Below, piece after piece: positions 6,550 through 14,714 of a stretch of DNA of 51,654 nucleotides. Source of the stretch: Opitutales bacterium (GTDB lineage Bacteria > Verrucomicrobiota > Verrucomicrobiia > Opitutales > Opitutaceae); the NCBI GenBank assembly GCA_018700525.1, contig JABITN010000117.1, forward strand, positions 1 through 51,654, written 5' to 3'. The notes under the pieces were generated by a model. It was not told the DNA's origin, made no database searches, and saw only the letters and a program-made list of their open reading frames with translations. Each line of letters opens with the position of its first letter. Position 1 is the first letter of the stretch. The translations under genes were made by a program, and so were the position numbers.

Positions 6550-8085
6550 TTATCGCGCGGCCTCTCCACGAGGACCTGCCTGAGGTCGCCCTGCACCCGG
6601 TCCTTGCTGTCTTCGTGCTCCACCAGGTCCTTGCCGTCCGGGGCCTCCACCCGGCCTGCCACCGATTTGTGGCGCGTTCTTTTTTGGCAACCACTCGCCG
6701 AGTCTGGTTTTATGTTCAGCATAAGCGGGGTCGGAAGCCAAGTTGTTCCACTCGTGTGGATCCTTTTCAATATCGTATAATTCTTCGGAACCATCGGGGT
6801 AACTGAGATAGCGAAACCGTTCTCCGGAGACGACATGGGTCTTGAAGGCTGATGTAGATATTACGGCGCGATTTGAAGATTGGTTCGGGTCTTTGAGGAT
6901 GGGTACTAGACTGGTTCCTTGAACATGCTCCGGCTTGTCCATCCCGGCTAACTCTGCCAGAGTAGAATAAATATCGAAGGTCGAAACCGGGGTATTGGAT
7001 ACACTTCCTGGGGTTGTGACTTTCGGCGCTGCAATGATAAGTGGAACCCGGTGAGATTCACCCCAGAGGCTAGCTTTACGCCAACGACTTTTTTCTCCCA
7101 GATGAAATCCATGATCGGACCACATGACGATGATGGTATTATCCGCCCGCCCGCTTTGATCCAGCGCATCCAAAACCAAGCCAAGCATTGTATCGGCAAA
7201 GCTTATACTCGCGAGGTATGCCTGAACGCCTTCCTTCCATCGCTTGAGTGATTTATCTTCAAGTACCCAATCATGGAGCGCATAGGGACTGGTTCTGCCA
7301 GGGGGGCCTCTCAGCTGCTTGGCCGTCTCAGGTATATCATCCAAATCTCCCTCGATGACGGGTGGAAGCTGAATATCCTCCAATGGATACAAATCGAAAT
7401 AGCTTTGAGGAACGAACCAGGGTTCGTGTGGTCGGTAAATTCCGACGGCGTTAAACCTAGGGTCATCTCCTTCAGCAAGAATCTTTTCAACGGACCAACT
7501 TACTACCTGTCCGTCGCCGATGGCTGAATCGAGCGCAACGACCGGCGACCAGTCAAAATTTCTATCAGGACTGCCATTGGCCGGCCGATCATGAGGAGTA
7601 AGTTCATTGGGTAATTGTCGATCCAGGGATGGCCAGAAAGCATCCCAACCATTAGGGTCATTATAGCCTGCGTATACTGCAGGATCGAACGTGGCAGCAT
7701 GGAATAGTTTGCCTGCTCCAACGGTCTGGTAGCCTGCCTCTTTGAAAAAGCGGGGAATGGTTATCTTATCCTTAGTAGCGTCGATGCTTCTCCAATCCGG
7801 TCCATTGCCAAAGATGCCGGTGCTCGAAGGGTGGAGGCCTAACATAATGGCGGTACGGGATGGATTGCAAACCATCGATGGACTGTGGGCATTGGTAAAT
7901 ACCATGCCGCGTTCCGCGAGACGGTCCATGTTGGGCGTCTTGGCCTGCTCGTGCCCTAAGGGCCCGATCCAGTCATTCAGGTCGTCAATTGAGATGAACA
8001 ATATATGAGGTCGGTCATTTGCATTGAGCAACGACGAACCAAGCAGGAACATTACGGTTAGGAGGATTGGTCTAGGTCTTGTCAT
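6550..8085 (-). CDS. Secreted type I sulfatase, iduronate-2-sulfatase-like, with Gly/Pro/Arg/Gln tail
   Basis: The 511-residue product has a signal peptide (1-22), the opening PHILFISIDDLNDWIGPLG typical of iduronate-2-sulfatase-like members (metal ligands D34-D35), and a canonical C73-N-P-S-R77 formylglycine motif followed by TAIMLGLHPSSTGIFGN. Other blocks are GAGKLFHAA, GIYRPHEPWFVPQ, VMWSDHGFHLGEKSRWRKAS and LWGESHRVPLIIAAP. The catalytic unit ends near residue 474 (EWLPKKNAPQI). The last 37 residues are low complexity, rich in Gly, Pro, Arg and Gln, like the tail of the sulfatase at 3377-4930 although the catalytic domains belong to different subfamilies. The D-D-L-N-D-W opening and W-x-K-x-x-L-W-x-E block support the iduronate-2-sulfatase-like call; the true substrate is unknown. 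Confidence 0.9.
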   Translation of the reverse strand: MTRPRPILLTVMFLLGSSLLNANDRPHILFISIDDLNDWIGPLGHEQAKTPNMDRLAERGMVFTNAHSPSMVCNPSRTAIMLGLHPSSTGIFGNGPDWRSIDATKDKITIPRFFKEAGYQTVGAGKLFHAATFDPAVYAGYNDPNGWDAFWPSLDRQLPNELTPHDRPANGSPDRNFDWSPVVALDSAIGDGQVVSWSVEKILAEGDDPRFNAVGIYRPHEPWFVPQSYFDLYPLEDIQLPPVIEGDLDDIPETAKQLRGPPGRTSPYALHDWVLEDKSLKRWKEGVQAYLASISFADTMLGLVLDALDQSGRADNTIIVMWSDHGFHLGEKSRWRKASLWGESHRVPLIIAAPKVTTPGSVSNTPVSTFDIYSTLAELAGMDKPEHVQGTSLVPILKDPNQSSNRAVISTSAFKTHVVSGERFRYLSYPDGSEELYDIEKDPHEWNNLASDPAYAEHKTRLGEWLPKKNAPQIGGRPGGGPGRQGPGGARRQQGPGAGRPQAGPRGEAAR

Positions 8086-8156
8086 TGTATGAAAACGGGG
8101 TTGGGGAAAACGAAAATCGACTGATTGAGAAATGGGTGATGCAAAGGATAGGGGGG

Positions 8157-8819
8157 CTAAAACTCTACCACCTTAATCACTTTGCCGTCCACGGCGCGGT
8201 ACATTTCTTTATGTTCCTGCCAGTAGCCGCTTACCTTTAATCGCACGGTGATGGGCCCCTCTTCGAGGTTCATGAGGTACCAGCCGTGATAACCAGGAAA
8301 GGGAGTGGTGAACGATCCGCTTTGTGTAGTGCCTTCGCCTTTACTGTAGGCTTGTTCAAAGTCTTCTGGATAATTGACGGCATCATCGCTGGACGGATGG
8401 CCGTGGAATTCGTAGTAGATGCCCTCACCTTTGGCCTCCAGCACTTCCCACGAATAGACCAGGGTGGTGTCGGTTGGCATAATAAATTTGTGCTCGATTT
8501 CACCGAAGTCTTCGATTTTCAAGTCGATCGTCACTGTGCGGAAAGGTGTATCCTCCAGTTGGATAAGGCCTTGAATCGATTGTTCTATTTTTTCCGCTGT
8601 GACGTCGTATTCGGCGATATTAAACTGCATTTTCTGGCCGAAATCATGACCCGCAGCCGGCGCAGTTTCAGATAGTTTTCCAATGCTAGTCAGGCGCCCG
8701 AATCCAGTCGGATCGATGCCATACTCGGCCGGTAGAACCACAGTTACCAACAAGATGGCAGCGCCCAGGGAAGCCAGTCCCAGTTTTTTCCCGATAGACC
8801 ACGATTTTTTTTCAGTCAT
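8157..8819 (-). CDS. Membrane-anchored periplasmic protein, last gene of the DUF6152/HupE operon
   Basis: The 220-residue product has a short basic N-terminus, one membrane segment (about residues 13-31, LGLASLGAAILLVTVVLPAE) and a soluble domain of about 185 residues with no Cys pair or known catalytic motif. Near the C-terminus GYHGWYLMNLEEGPITVRLKV looks like a beta-sandwich edge. It follows the HupE-like gene after nine bases and ends the operon. Proteins of this size and layout, annotated as transmembrane anchor proteins, occur beside HupE/UreJ-type genes in other bacteria, so a partner role in metal or envelope chemistry is plausible. The SDD and EFHGHPSSDD region holds several potential ligands. 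No function is claimed. Confidence 0.7.
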   Translation of the reverse strand: MTEKKSWSIGKKLGLASLGAAILLVTVVLPAEYGIDPTGFGRLTSIGKLSETAPAAGHDFGQKMQFNIAEYDVTAEKIEQSIQGLIQLEDTPFRTVTIDLKIEDFGEIEHKFIMPTDTTLVYSWEVLEAKGEGIYYEFHGHPSSDDAVNYPEDFEQAYSKGEGTTQSGSFTTPFPGYHGWYLMNLEEGPITVRLKVSGYWQEHKEMYRAVDGKVIKVVEF

Positions 8820-8828
8820 AACTTGAGA

Positions 8829-9524
8829 TCAATAAATGAAATAACCGGTTGTTTGCAGACCAAATAGGATCAGGCCAGCACCGAATAATAGAATATTAGC
8901 ATTGCACGAGATACGTTCGAAATCTGGACGCTCACGCAGCCAGGTTAGTGCAATGAAAAGAAATACAAGTCCGACCACTTGACCCATTTCAACCCCGATA
9001 TTAAAGAAGATCATGTTGGCCACTAGCCCGTCACTGGAAAGTGCAAGATCCTGCAATTTGGTCGACAACCCAAAGCCGTGGACTAGGCCAAAACCGAATA
9101 CGGCCAGTTTTGGATCGAGACAACGAATTGAGCCCAGGTTTTCGAGAGCCTTGTAGCAAATTGAAAGCCCAATAATTGCATCGATAACGTACGGACTGAT
9201 GTGAATGTGCGCTAACACTCCGACTAGCAACGTGATGGAATGGCCGAGTGCGAAGAGACTGACGAATTTGACCACGTCAGACAGTTTTCCCAGAAAGAAA
9301 ATGACTCCAGCCAAATAGAGTAAATGATCATAACCGGTGACCATGTGTTTGGCTCCCAGATACATAAACGGACTTGCCCATACCCCTTCGGCCCTAGCGA
9401 GAAAACCCTGGTCTCTTTCTGCTACTCCGTGCGCGAAAGCCTGATCGGCAAGTATCAGACCTAGGATCGACAGTAGTAACCACCGGCAGTCCATTAACAA
9501 GAGGCCACGCTTATTTTTCGACAT
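8829..9524 (-). CDS. HupE/UreJ-family membrane protein with predicted N-terminal His
   Basis: I start at the ATG at 9522-9524 (MSKNKRGLLLMDCRW), giving 231 residues; a longer frame would run deep into the upstream gene, while this start overlaps it by only 14 bases, as in coupled genes. A signal peptide ends AFA at residue 31, so the mature protein would begin H32-G-V-A. Six or so membrane helices follow, with family motifs GAKHMVTGYDHLLYLAG, FALGHSITLL and LVHGFGLS carrying conserved His and Asp. HupE/UreJ relatives move nickel or cobalt or serve hydrogenase and urease maturation; no hydrogenase or urease gene is here, so the metal is open. Operon partners are the DUF6644-like proteins and a DUF6152 protein. 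Confidence 0.8.
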   Translation of the reverse strand: MSKNKRGLLLMDCRWLLLSILGLILADQAFAHGVAERDQGFLARAEGVWASPFMYLGAKHMVTGYDHLLYLAGVIFFLGKLSDVVKFVSLFALGHSITLLVGVLAHIHISPYVIDAIIGLSICYKALENLGSIRCLDPKLAVFGFGLVHGFGLSTKLQDLALSSDGLVANMIFFNIGVEMGQVVGLVFLFIALTWLRERPDFERISCNANILLFGAGLILFGLQTTGYFIY

Positions 9525-9993
9525 AGGGTATGATGCGTCCCAGTACGATGACGCAGGTCCATAGAGTGAGCGAAAGGGCCGCAACATAACGAGCCCCGCC
9601 AGACAGGTCTTTTCCCTCAAGCCCACGCAGGACTTGGGGGCGCAGTCGCCACGTATAGTAGAGAACATTCAGCCCGGCGACCAGGATCAGGATCATTTTG
9701 ATGCGAAAGGCAATATTGGGCAAATAACGATCAGGATCTCCGATGATGAATACAATTCCAGTGATCAAGTTGATTGCGAAGCCAACCGCCGCCGAAACCA
9801 TAAATGTTTCGATGCGGATAAGAGGCACCTCGCGCGCCACGCCCAATGCTCGAAGATCAAAGATTATTACGGAACCCAGCAGGAGGCACAGCCCGAAGAA
9901 ATGAAATATTTCCAACGTAGGCCACAGCCAGGCCTCTGACATGATGTACTTGTTGAGAGCGGTGCTGTTCAGGAATTCTATAAGCGTTTCCAT
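9511..9993 (-). CDS. DUF6644-like four-helix membrane protein (copy 2)
   Basis: The start is placed at the ATG at 9991-9993 (METLIEFLNST), which has an AAGGA Shine-Dalgarno-like stretch nine bases upstream; a frame nine codons longer would overlap the previous gene. The 160-residue product has four to five membrane helices (LEIFHFFGLCLLLGSVIIFD, MVSAAVGFAINLITGIVFII, IKMILILVAGLNVLYYTWRL and a last one ending VLGRIIPYVEK). The EIFHFFGLCLLLG segment with His matches the equivalent SLHALGMAVLVG segment of the upstream gene, so the two are divergent tandem copies. The family is annotated as DUF6644; its role is unknown. Confidence 0.7.
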   Translation of the reverse strand: METLIEFLNSTALNKYIMSEAWLWPTLEIFHFFGLCLLLGSVIIFDLRALGVAREVPLIRIETFMVSAAVGFAINLITGIVFIIGDPDRYLPNIAFRIKMILILVAGLNVLYYTWRLRPQVLRGLEGKDLSGGARYVAALSLTLWTCVIVLGRIIPYVEK

Positions 9994-10003
9994 TTGTTTG
10001 TCC

Positions 10004-10462
10004 TTATGAGAAATAGCCAATCAGACGACCCGCGACCAGCGCCACCGCCCAAGCCAATATGGATCCCCCCGCAATACCTCGGTGAGTCGTGGACACCTCT
10101 CCATTTCCACGCACGCAAATTTTAACCAGCCACCAAGTGAGAGCCAAACCAATGAATACTCCGATTAGTTTGATGTGGAAGGCCGTGTTAAAAAACAGGG
10201 TCGAAGCGCTACCTGTAAACAAAGCCGCTCCGGAAAACAGATTAACTACGAATCCTCCAATTGCCACGCTCCAGTAAGGTCCCAGCACGGTTACCGGAAT
10301 CGCTTTACCGAGACCCAAAACTCTCATCGCGAGTAACAGAGAGACACCAACCAGCACAGCCATACCTAAGGCATGCAGAGACAATACTATTGGGTAGCCC
10401 CACTCGGAGCTCGAGACGAGCATGCCGAGCTTAGAGTCCTCAATCCACCACAGTGTTTCCAT
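10004..10462 (-). CDS. DUF6644-like four-helix membrane protein (copy 1)
   Basis: The 152-residue product begins METLWWIEDSKLGMLVSSSE and has four membrane helices, the first with SLHALGMAVLVGVSLLLAMR and the last WAVALVAGRLIGYF. It shares length, helix order, a His in helix 1, an Arg at the end of helix 1 and a Gly-Arg-x-I-x-Y end with the next gene, so the pair probably arose by duplication and may form a heteromeric membrane complex. It follows the DUF6152 gene after 69 bases that contain a stable hairpin. The function of DUF6644 is unknown; no catalytic motif is visible. Paired membrane His residues beside a secreted His-rich protein suggest metal or heme handling, which is inference only. 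Confidence 0.7.
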   Translation of the reverse strand: METLWWIEDSKLGMLVSSSEWGYPIVLSLHALGMAVLVGVSLLLAMRVLGLGKAIPVTVLGPYWSVAIGGFVVNLFSGAALFTGSASTLFFNTAFHIKLIGVFIGLALTWWLVKICVRGNGEVSTTHRGIAGGSILAWAVALVAGRLIGYFS

Positions 10463-10492
10463 TACGAACTTTAATTATAACTTAGTAATTAG

Positions 10493-10522
10493 TTTTAGTA
10501 CCCCTAGATGGGGTAACTAAAA
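10493..10522 (-). promoter_or_regulatory. Intercistronic hairpin inside the DUF6152 operon
   Basis: TTTTAGTACCCC (10493-10504) and GGGGTAACTAAAA (10510-10522) form a 12-bp stem with one bulged A and a 5-base loop, between the DUF6152 stop and the next start. No U-run follows on the coding strand, so it looks more like an attenuator or mRNA-stability/processing hairpin than a full terminator. It could set a high ratio of secreted DUF6152 protein to the membrane proteins. Confidence 0.6.
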
Positions 10523-10531
10523 GCGCGTAGT

Positions 10532-11734
10532 TTACTGCTGCGTATCGTCCATCAGCTCTTCACACTCGTAGGCGATGAACTTGTCGGTAGTATATAAAGA
10601 CGAGTTCGAGCCCGAGTATGGTTTAGCTAAGTAAACGGGGTCTATTACCGTATATTCGCGGGTCAACTCATTGCCATCCTCACTCATTGTGAAACGTTCA
10701 GTGATTTCCATCTGATCACCGTGTCGTACGGCACTTGCGGATCGTCCACCAGGAGCTTGAAGAAAACCAGGTTTAAAACCTTTGGTATGGACGACCAAGG
10801 TGTCGTCTTCCCATTCCCCAACAGAGTAACCAGCAACACTAGGTTCAATCTCATCTGGAAAATCTCCGACCAAATTGATGATCCGCACTAAGTCCATAAA
10901 CCCATAAGAAAGGACGATGGCAGATCCAGTTTGTTCGATCTTGTTCATCATCTGGTCAAAGGCATAATCAAATATGATATTGGTGGGCTCGCATTTGAAC
11001 CGAGGATTCTGATCGCGTGTAAAATTCCCTGTTTCATCTTGGCCGATTTGCGTAAGCGCATATTGGGCGGGACGTGGTCTGTTGCCTCCGCCACCTCTTT
11101 GACGTCCGCCACCCGGACCAGCTGGTCTTGCCCCGCCCGCTGGCCCGGGCATAGCAATTTTCGAGGCGGAACCGTCAGCAGCGAGATTGAGTCCTTCAGG
11201 TGGACCCTCCGATCTTGGACGAGGACCTTGCGGTGGTGGACCGTCTCTTACGGGTTCGGACCAGTTTCCTGCTAGATTGGGCGTTCCGTCTTCACGTTTG
11301 AGCTCGCGTTCTCCAGCGACAATACTTCCTGAGTTGTCCAAAGCATCGTAACGTGCGACAACCGTTCCATCTTCAAAAGTAATCGTTTCGGTATAGCAAG
11401 TCTTAGGGTCTCGGCGGTCGGGTGAGCCAAAAACTTTGATTGTAGTGCCAATCTCAAACATGTCTGTCGTCCAGCCTTTGCGTTTGAGCAAGCTGCCCGA
11501 GCGCAATTCGCAGCGCCATTGTTCTTCCTCGCCTTGTTCGTTGGTGACTTTGAAGTAGACGTAAGCATGGGGGTTAACAAATCGAACCCGGTTCACTACA
11601 CCCGTAACCGTCAATACCTGCTCAAGGTCGAACTGCCCTGTGACACCGTGGTGGGCCAACGAAGTTGAAGGTAGAAGGCCTATACTGCATAGGGATGCTA
11701 TCGCGGCCGCCATAAATGTTTGTTTGATTGTCAT
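10532..11734 (-). CDS. Secreted DUF6152-family protein with Gly/Pro-rich linker (copy 1)
   Basis: The 400-residue product has a signal peptide (1-27, ending SLA) and a mature N-terminus H28-H29-G. An OB-like DUF6152 domain follows (TVTGVVNRVRFVNPHAYVYF, then EEQWRCELRSGSLLKRKGW and GSPDRRDPKTCY), a low-complexity Gly/Pro/Arg segment (about residues 160-225), and a C-terminal beta-rich domain with YALTQIGQDETGNFT, SVAGYSVGEWEDDTLVVHTK and ITERFTMSEDGNELTREYTV. Two single Cys (in WRCEL and KTCY) may form a disulfide. The HH and the NPHA His (H56) are shared with the paralogue at 46393-47520. It heads the membrane operon, and its upstream region matches the one before dctP. The molecular role is unknown; metal binding through the terminal His is inferred. 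Confidence 0.85.
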   Translation of the reverse strand: MTIKQTFMAAAIASLCSIGLLPSTSLAHHGVTGQFDLEQVLTVTGVVNRVRFVNPHAYVYFKVTNEQGEEEQWRCELRSGSLLKRKGWTTDMFEIGTTIKVFGSPDRRDPKTCYTETITFEDGTVVARYDALDNSGSIVAGERELKREDGTPNLAGNWSEPVRDGPPPQGPRPRSEGPPEGLNLAADGSASKIAMPGPAGGARPAGPGGGRQRGGGGNRPRPAQYALTQIGQDETGNFTRDQNPRFKCEPTNIIFDYAFDQMMNKIEQTGSAIVLSYGFMDLVRIINLVGDFPDEIEPSVAGYSVGEWEDDTLVVHTKGFKPGFLQAPGGRSASAVRHGDQMEITERFTMSEDGNELTREYTVIDPVYLAKPYSGSNSSLYTTDKFIAYECEELMDDTQQ

Positions 11735-12255
11735 AGTCTTAATTTCGTGGGTAATGGGTGGAGTTTCGTCATTGAGCGGATAACGAGCAAACCTAGTTGA
11801 ATGGTTACGAATAAGGTCAGCCAGTCATTATAATCTTCTCATTTGTAGCTCAGCCGTGGACCGTAGAGTGTTTTCATGTTTTGAATTGTGGTCCTTATTA
11901 ATCGCTCCGAGATTATGCATTACATTATTGTATCGTATGTCAAGCTGTTGAGTTCACAATACAAGACGAAATGCACTTGACGAAGTCAGTGAAATAGGCC
12001 TTTGGTGGAGGTAGGAAATCTTCGATTGGAGGGAGAGAGACGCAGAGGCTCTCGCATCTTGATCATGGGGCATTTTCTGAGACCAAGGTAGTAGATCATT
12101 AGATGTTGATTGAGTCCAAAGAATTATTTCTGGTTTCAATTTCTTTTTTAACACTTTATGACCATTGACGGATAGAAGTGAATCTTCGGATTCGTTTTAC
12201 AACATATAAACTGCACATGTATTTCCTGTGTGAAAAATAGCCCTCAGCCAATATA
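11735..12255. other. Divergent intergenic region before DUF6152 operon and lipoprotein sulfatase
   Basis: These 521 bases separate two divergent transcription units and hold no convincing gene; the 66-codon minus-strand frame here has no recognisable content. The notable part is 11876-12006, which matches the dctP upstream region. The remainder before 12256 is AT-rich and should carry the sulfatase promoter, which I could not pin down. Confidence 0.55.
11876..12006 (-). promoter_or_regulatory. Shared upstream element, copy 1 (before DUF6152 operon)
   Basis: About 130 bases align with 22021-22153, upstream of dctP. The best-conserved part is an identical 19-mer, TTGTATCGTATGTCAAGCT (11928-11946), containing the imperfect palindrome TTG-N10-CAA; AGACGAAA and GTGAAA blocks lie beside it. 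Read on the minus strand the 19-mer contains TTGACA. It may be a regulator site next to a promoter. The IclR regulator encoded beside copy 2 is the obvious candidate. Confidence 0.6.
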
Positions 12256-13968
12256 ATGCAAAAACATCATCTTGATTGGGCACTGATCTGCTCGTTCGCG
12301 CTCATTCTAGTTGCTTGTGGAGGCAGCGCTAAGAATGGAAATAAGGATACCGTTGCCGCTAAAGGTTCGCGGCCCAACATTCTGCTCATAGTGGCGGATG
12401 ATTTAGGATACACCGATTTGGGAGTATATGGCGGGGAGATCGACACGCCCCATTTGGATCAGTTGGCCAAAGCTGGCCTGATACTGACTGACTTTCACAA
12501 TCAAGCCGTTTGCGGTCCTACAAGAGCGTCGATTTTGGCTGGAACAGACAATCGAAACGCCGGCGGAGCGATGCATCAAACCCCGAATCAGATAGGAGTA
12601 CCTGGATACGAGTCTCACTTGAGCCGCGATGTGGTGGCGTTTCCTGATCTGCTGCGTCAAAGCGATTATAATACGTACTTTCTGGGCAAGTGGCATTTGG
12701 GCAACGAGCCCGATCTCTTGCCGCCTGCCCGAGGCTTTGATCGCTCGTATGCCCTCATGGAAGGCTTTGCCAGTCACTTTCACGATAAGGGTCGCTTTCG
12801 GCCTGACCAATTGGGCACCTATTACGAGGACGGAACGTTTGTTGAGAACCTGCCGGAGGACTTTTTCTCTACCGATTTTTATACCGACCAACTGATTGAT
12901 TATATCGACGCTGACGTGGGAAGTGGAAAGCCTTGGTTTGCCTATTTAGGGTACACCGCGCCCCATTGGCCTCTGCAAGCGCCCGATGAATACATTGACA
13001 AATACAAAGGGGTTTATGACGAAGGCTACGAGGTTCTTAGAGCGGAAAGAATTGCCCGCGGTAAAGCGCTCGGCGCGATTCCTCAAGAAGCCGTAATGTA
13101 TCCACGCCTTCAAACTATCCCGGCGTGGAATGATCTCTCCCCGGGAGAAAAAACGGTAGCTTCAAGAGAAATGGAAATCTATGCGGCGATGGTAGATGGC
13201 ATCGACCAAAATTTGGGGCGACTCTTGAACCACCTGAAAGCAATTGATGAATACGATAATACGCTGATCATCTTCATATCAGACAATGGTGCCGAAGGGG
13301 TAGACCGAGGAGGACCAGCGAGCGGCTGGGATAATCGGCTGGAAAATTTGGGGCGCATAAACTCCTATGTTTATTATGGCGATAAGTGGGCTCAAGCGGG
13401 CGTAGGCGTTGGACGTTACCACAAATCGTTAAGCTCTGAAGGCGGATCGCTCGGTCCCGCGTTTTTCTACCACAAGGATATGAGTAAGAAGGGTCAGATG
13501 AACGATGAGTTTATGTCCGTAATCGATTTTTACCCAACGTTTGTGGAACTCGCTGGAGCCGACCATCTTAAAACAGGGAGCAACGGTACGCCTATGCATG
13601 AGGTGCAAGGGCAATCCCTATTGCCCGTATTGTTTGGCGACGAAAATTCGGTCCGAACTGAAGACTTCACCTACGGCTGGGAGGTCTTCGGTCATCGAGC
13701 CCTTCGCAAAGGGGATTACAAATTGCTTTGGTTAACTTCAAAGCCTTCAGAGAGAGGGCAGGTAGTGCCGGAACTGGCTGACCAATGGGGTCTCTATGAC
13801 CTTTCCGTCGACCCTGGCGAAACGAATGATCTTTCCGAATCTAAACCCGAAATTAGAGCGGACCTTCTGAAAGAATGGGATGCGTATATGGAGAAAAATG
13901 GGATTGTATTACCGGTTGCAGGTCCCCCTCGAGGGGGACCTCTGGGGGCTAGGAGAAACCGACCCTAG
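12256..13968 (+). CDS. Lipoprotein type I sulfatase (arylsulfatase)
   Basis: The 570-residue product carries a lipoprotein signal (LILVAC, lipid Cys at 21) with Gly-Gly-Ser after the Cys, so it is likely membrane-anchored, unlike the other sulfatases here. The catalytic domain opens NILLIVADDLGYTDLGVYGG (metal D48-D49), has the canonical C86-G-P-T-R90 motif, GKWHLGNEPDLLPPARGFDR, LGYTAPHWPLQAPDEY, IFISDNGAEG and a long C-terminal part ending LYDLSVDPGETNDLSESKPE. The PPARGFDRSYAL block and the insertion between LQAPDEY and the second metal site (IFISDNGAEG) are typical of large arylsulfatases near the Pseudomonas AtsA/PAS group. A short tail (AGPPRGGPLGARRNRP) is Gly/Pro/Arg-rich. It stands alone between divergent and convergent neighbours. 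Confidence 0.9.
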   Translation: MQKHHLDWALICSFALILVACGGSAKNGNKDTVAAKGSRPNILLIVADDLGYTDLGVYGGEIDTPHLDQLAKAGLILTDFHNQAVCGPTRASILAGTDNRNAGGAMHQTPNQIGVPGYESHLSRDVVAFPDLLRQSDYNTYFLGKWHLGNEPDLLPPARGFDRSYALMEGFASHFHDKGRFRPDQLGTYYEDGTFVENLPEDFFSTDFYTDQLIDYIDADVGSGKPWFAYLGYTAPHWPLQAPDEYIDKYKGVYDEGYEVLRAERIARGKALGAIPQEAVMYPRLQTIPAWNDLSPGEKTVASREMEIYAAMVDGIDQNLGRLLNHLKAIDEYDNTLIIFISDNGAEGVDRGGPASGWDNRLENLGRINSYVYYGDKWAQAGVGVGRYHKSLSSEGGSLGPAFFYHKDMSKKGQMNDEFMSVIDFYPTFVELAGADHLKTGSNGTPMHEVQGQSLLPVLFGDENSVRTEDFTYGWEVFGHRALRKGDYKLLWLTSKPSERGQVVPELADQWGLYDLSVDPGETNDLSESKPEIRADLLKEWDAYMEKNGIVLPVAGPPRGGPLGARRNRP

Positions 13969-14067
13969 CAGGACTTTCCTAAGTAAGGATAATCTGCGAA
14001 GACCCAGTGGGTCCTCCATTTCTGTTATGTCGGCAGGGTGAGGGCTTCTCGTTCCGAAGCGTTAGTC

Positions 14068-14706
14068 TTAAAGAATTTCGCACACCTTATCAAAGCCCAG
14101 GCGCGGGCCGCGCGGGTGTAATCCTTCGGTATCCCCATATCCAATACAGCAGAGAAAGTTCGATTTATAACGTCCATCCGCAAAGAACGCTTCGTCGATG
14201 ACTTCGTTGTGAAATCCGGAAATGCCATTGACGTCCAGACCAATAGCGCGGGCAGCGAGCATGAAGTAAGCGCCCTGAAGCGAGCTGTTGCGGAGGGCAG
14301 TCGATTCGGCTTTGGCTGGATTTTCCCGGTACAAGCCACTGACGTCCTTTACCGGAAAGAGCTCGGGTAAGTATTCATAAAATTGAGTATCATATGAAAT
14401 GATCGCAACTATGGGAGACGCTTTGATCTTGGGGATATTTCCTTCGTGCAAAGCAGGAATCGTCCGATTCTTGGCTTCTTCGCTTTTCAGGAATAAATAA
14501 CGCGCCGGGTTGGAGTTTTGCGAAGTGGGTCCCCACTTCATAACTTCAAACAATTCCTGAAGAACAGAGTCCTCAACCACCCGGTCTTGCCATTTTTTAA
14601 AAGAGCGGGCCTCTCGGAATATCAGGTCTAGACCATTTTTATCCAGGTTTTGGATGCGATTTCTAAGCTTTTCTATAGCTACGCCGGGTGTTGTGCGTTC
14701 GGACAT
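14068..14706 (-). CDS. RutE/HadB-type nitroreductase-family flavoenzyme
   Basis: The 212-residue product matches the RutE/HadB branch of the FMN nitroreductases, the group that includes malonic semialdehyde reductase of the Rut uracil pathway. Family blocks in order are LQELFEVMKWGPTSQNSNPA, RYLFLKSEEAKNR, VAIISYDTQFYEYLPELFP, ALRNSSLQGAYFMLAARAIG, LDVNGISGFHNEVIDEAFF and NFLCCIGYGDTEGLHPRGPR. It is cytosolic and is the last gene of the catabolic operon. No rutABCDF gene is nearby, so a role in pyrimidine use is unlikely here. Next to malonyl-CoA decarboxylase, reduction of a semialdehyde or of an activated double bond from ring cleavage is a reasonable hypothesis. Confidence 0.85.
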   Translation of the reverse strand: MSERTTPGVAIEKLRNRIQNLDKNGLDLIFREARSFKKWQDRVVEDSVLQELFEVMKWGPTSQNSNPARYLFLKSEEAKNRTIPALHEGNIPKIKASPIVAIISYDTQFYEYLPELFPVKDVSGLYRENPAKAESTALRNSSLQGAYFMLAARAIGLDVNGISGFHNEVIDEAFFADGRYKSNFLCCIGYGDTEGLHPRGPRLGFDKVCEIL

Positions 14707-14714
14707 GGTTCTAA

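Noticed and set aside
9525-9668. Longer start for the HupE-like protein (ATG at 9668)
   Set aside because: This would add 48 residues that overlap the upstream gene in another frame and would bury the signal peptide; the start at 9524 is far better.
8829-10462. Reading the HupE/DUF6644 cluster as a hydrogenase or urease maturation locus
   Set aside because: No hydrogenase, urease or nickel-insertion gene is present; the neighbours are DUF6152 and an anchored protein, so the metal role is left open.
14001-14013. GACCC-agt-GGGTC palindrome between convergent genes as a terminator
   Set aside because: The stem is only five base pairs, without a T-tract on either side.
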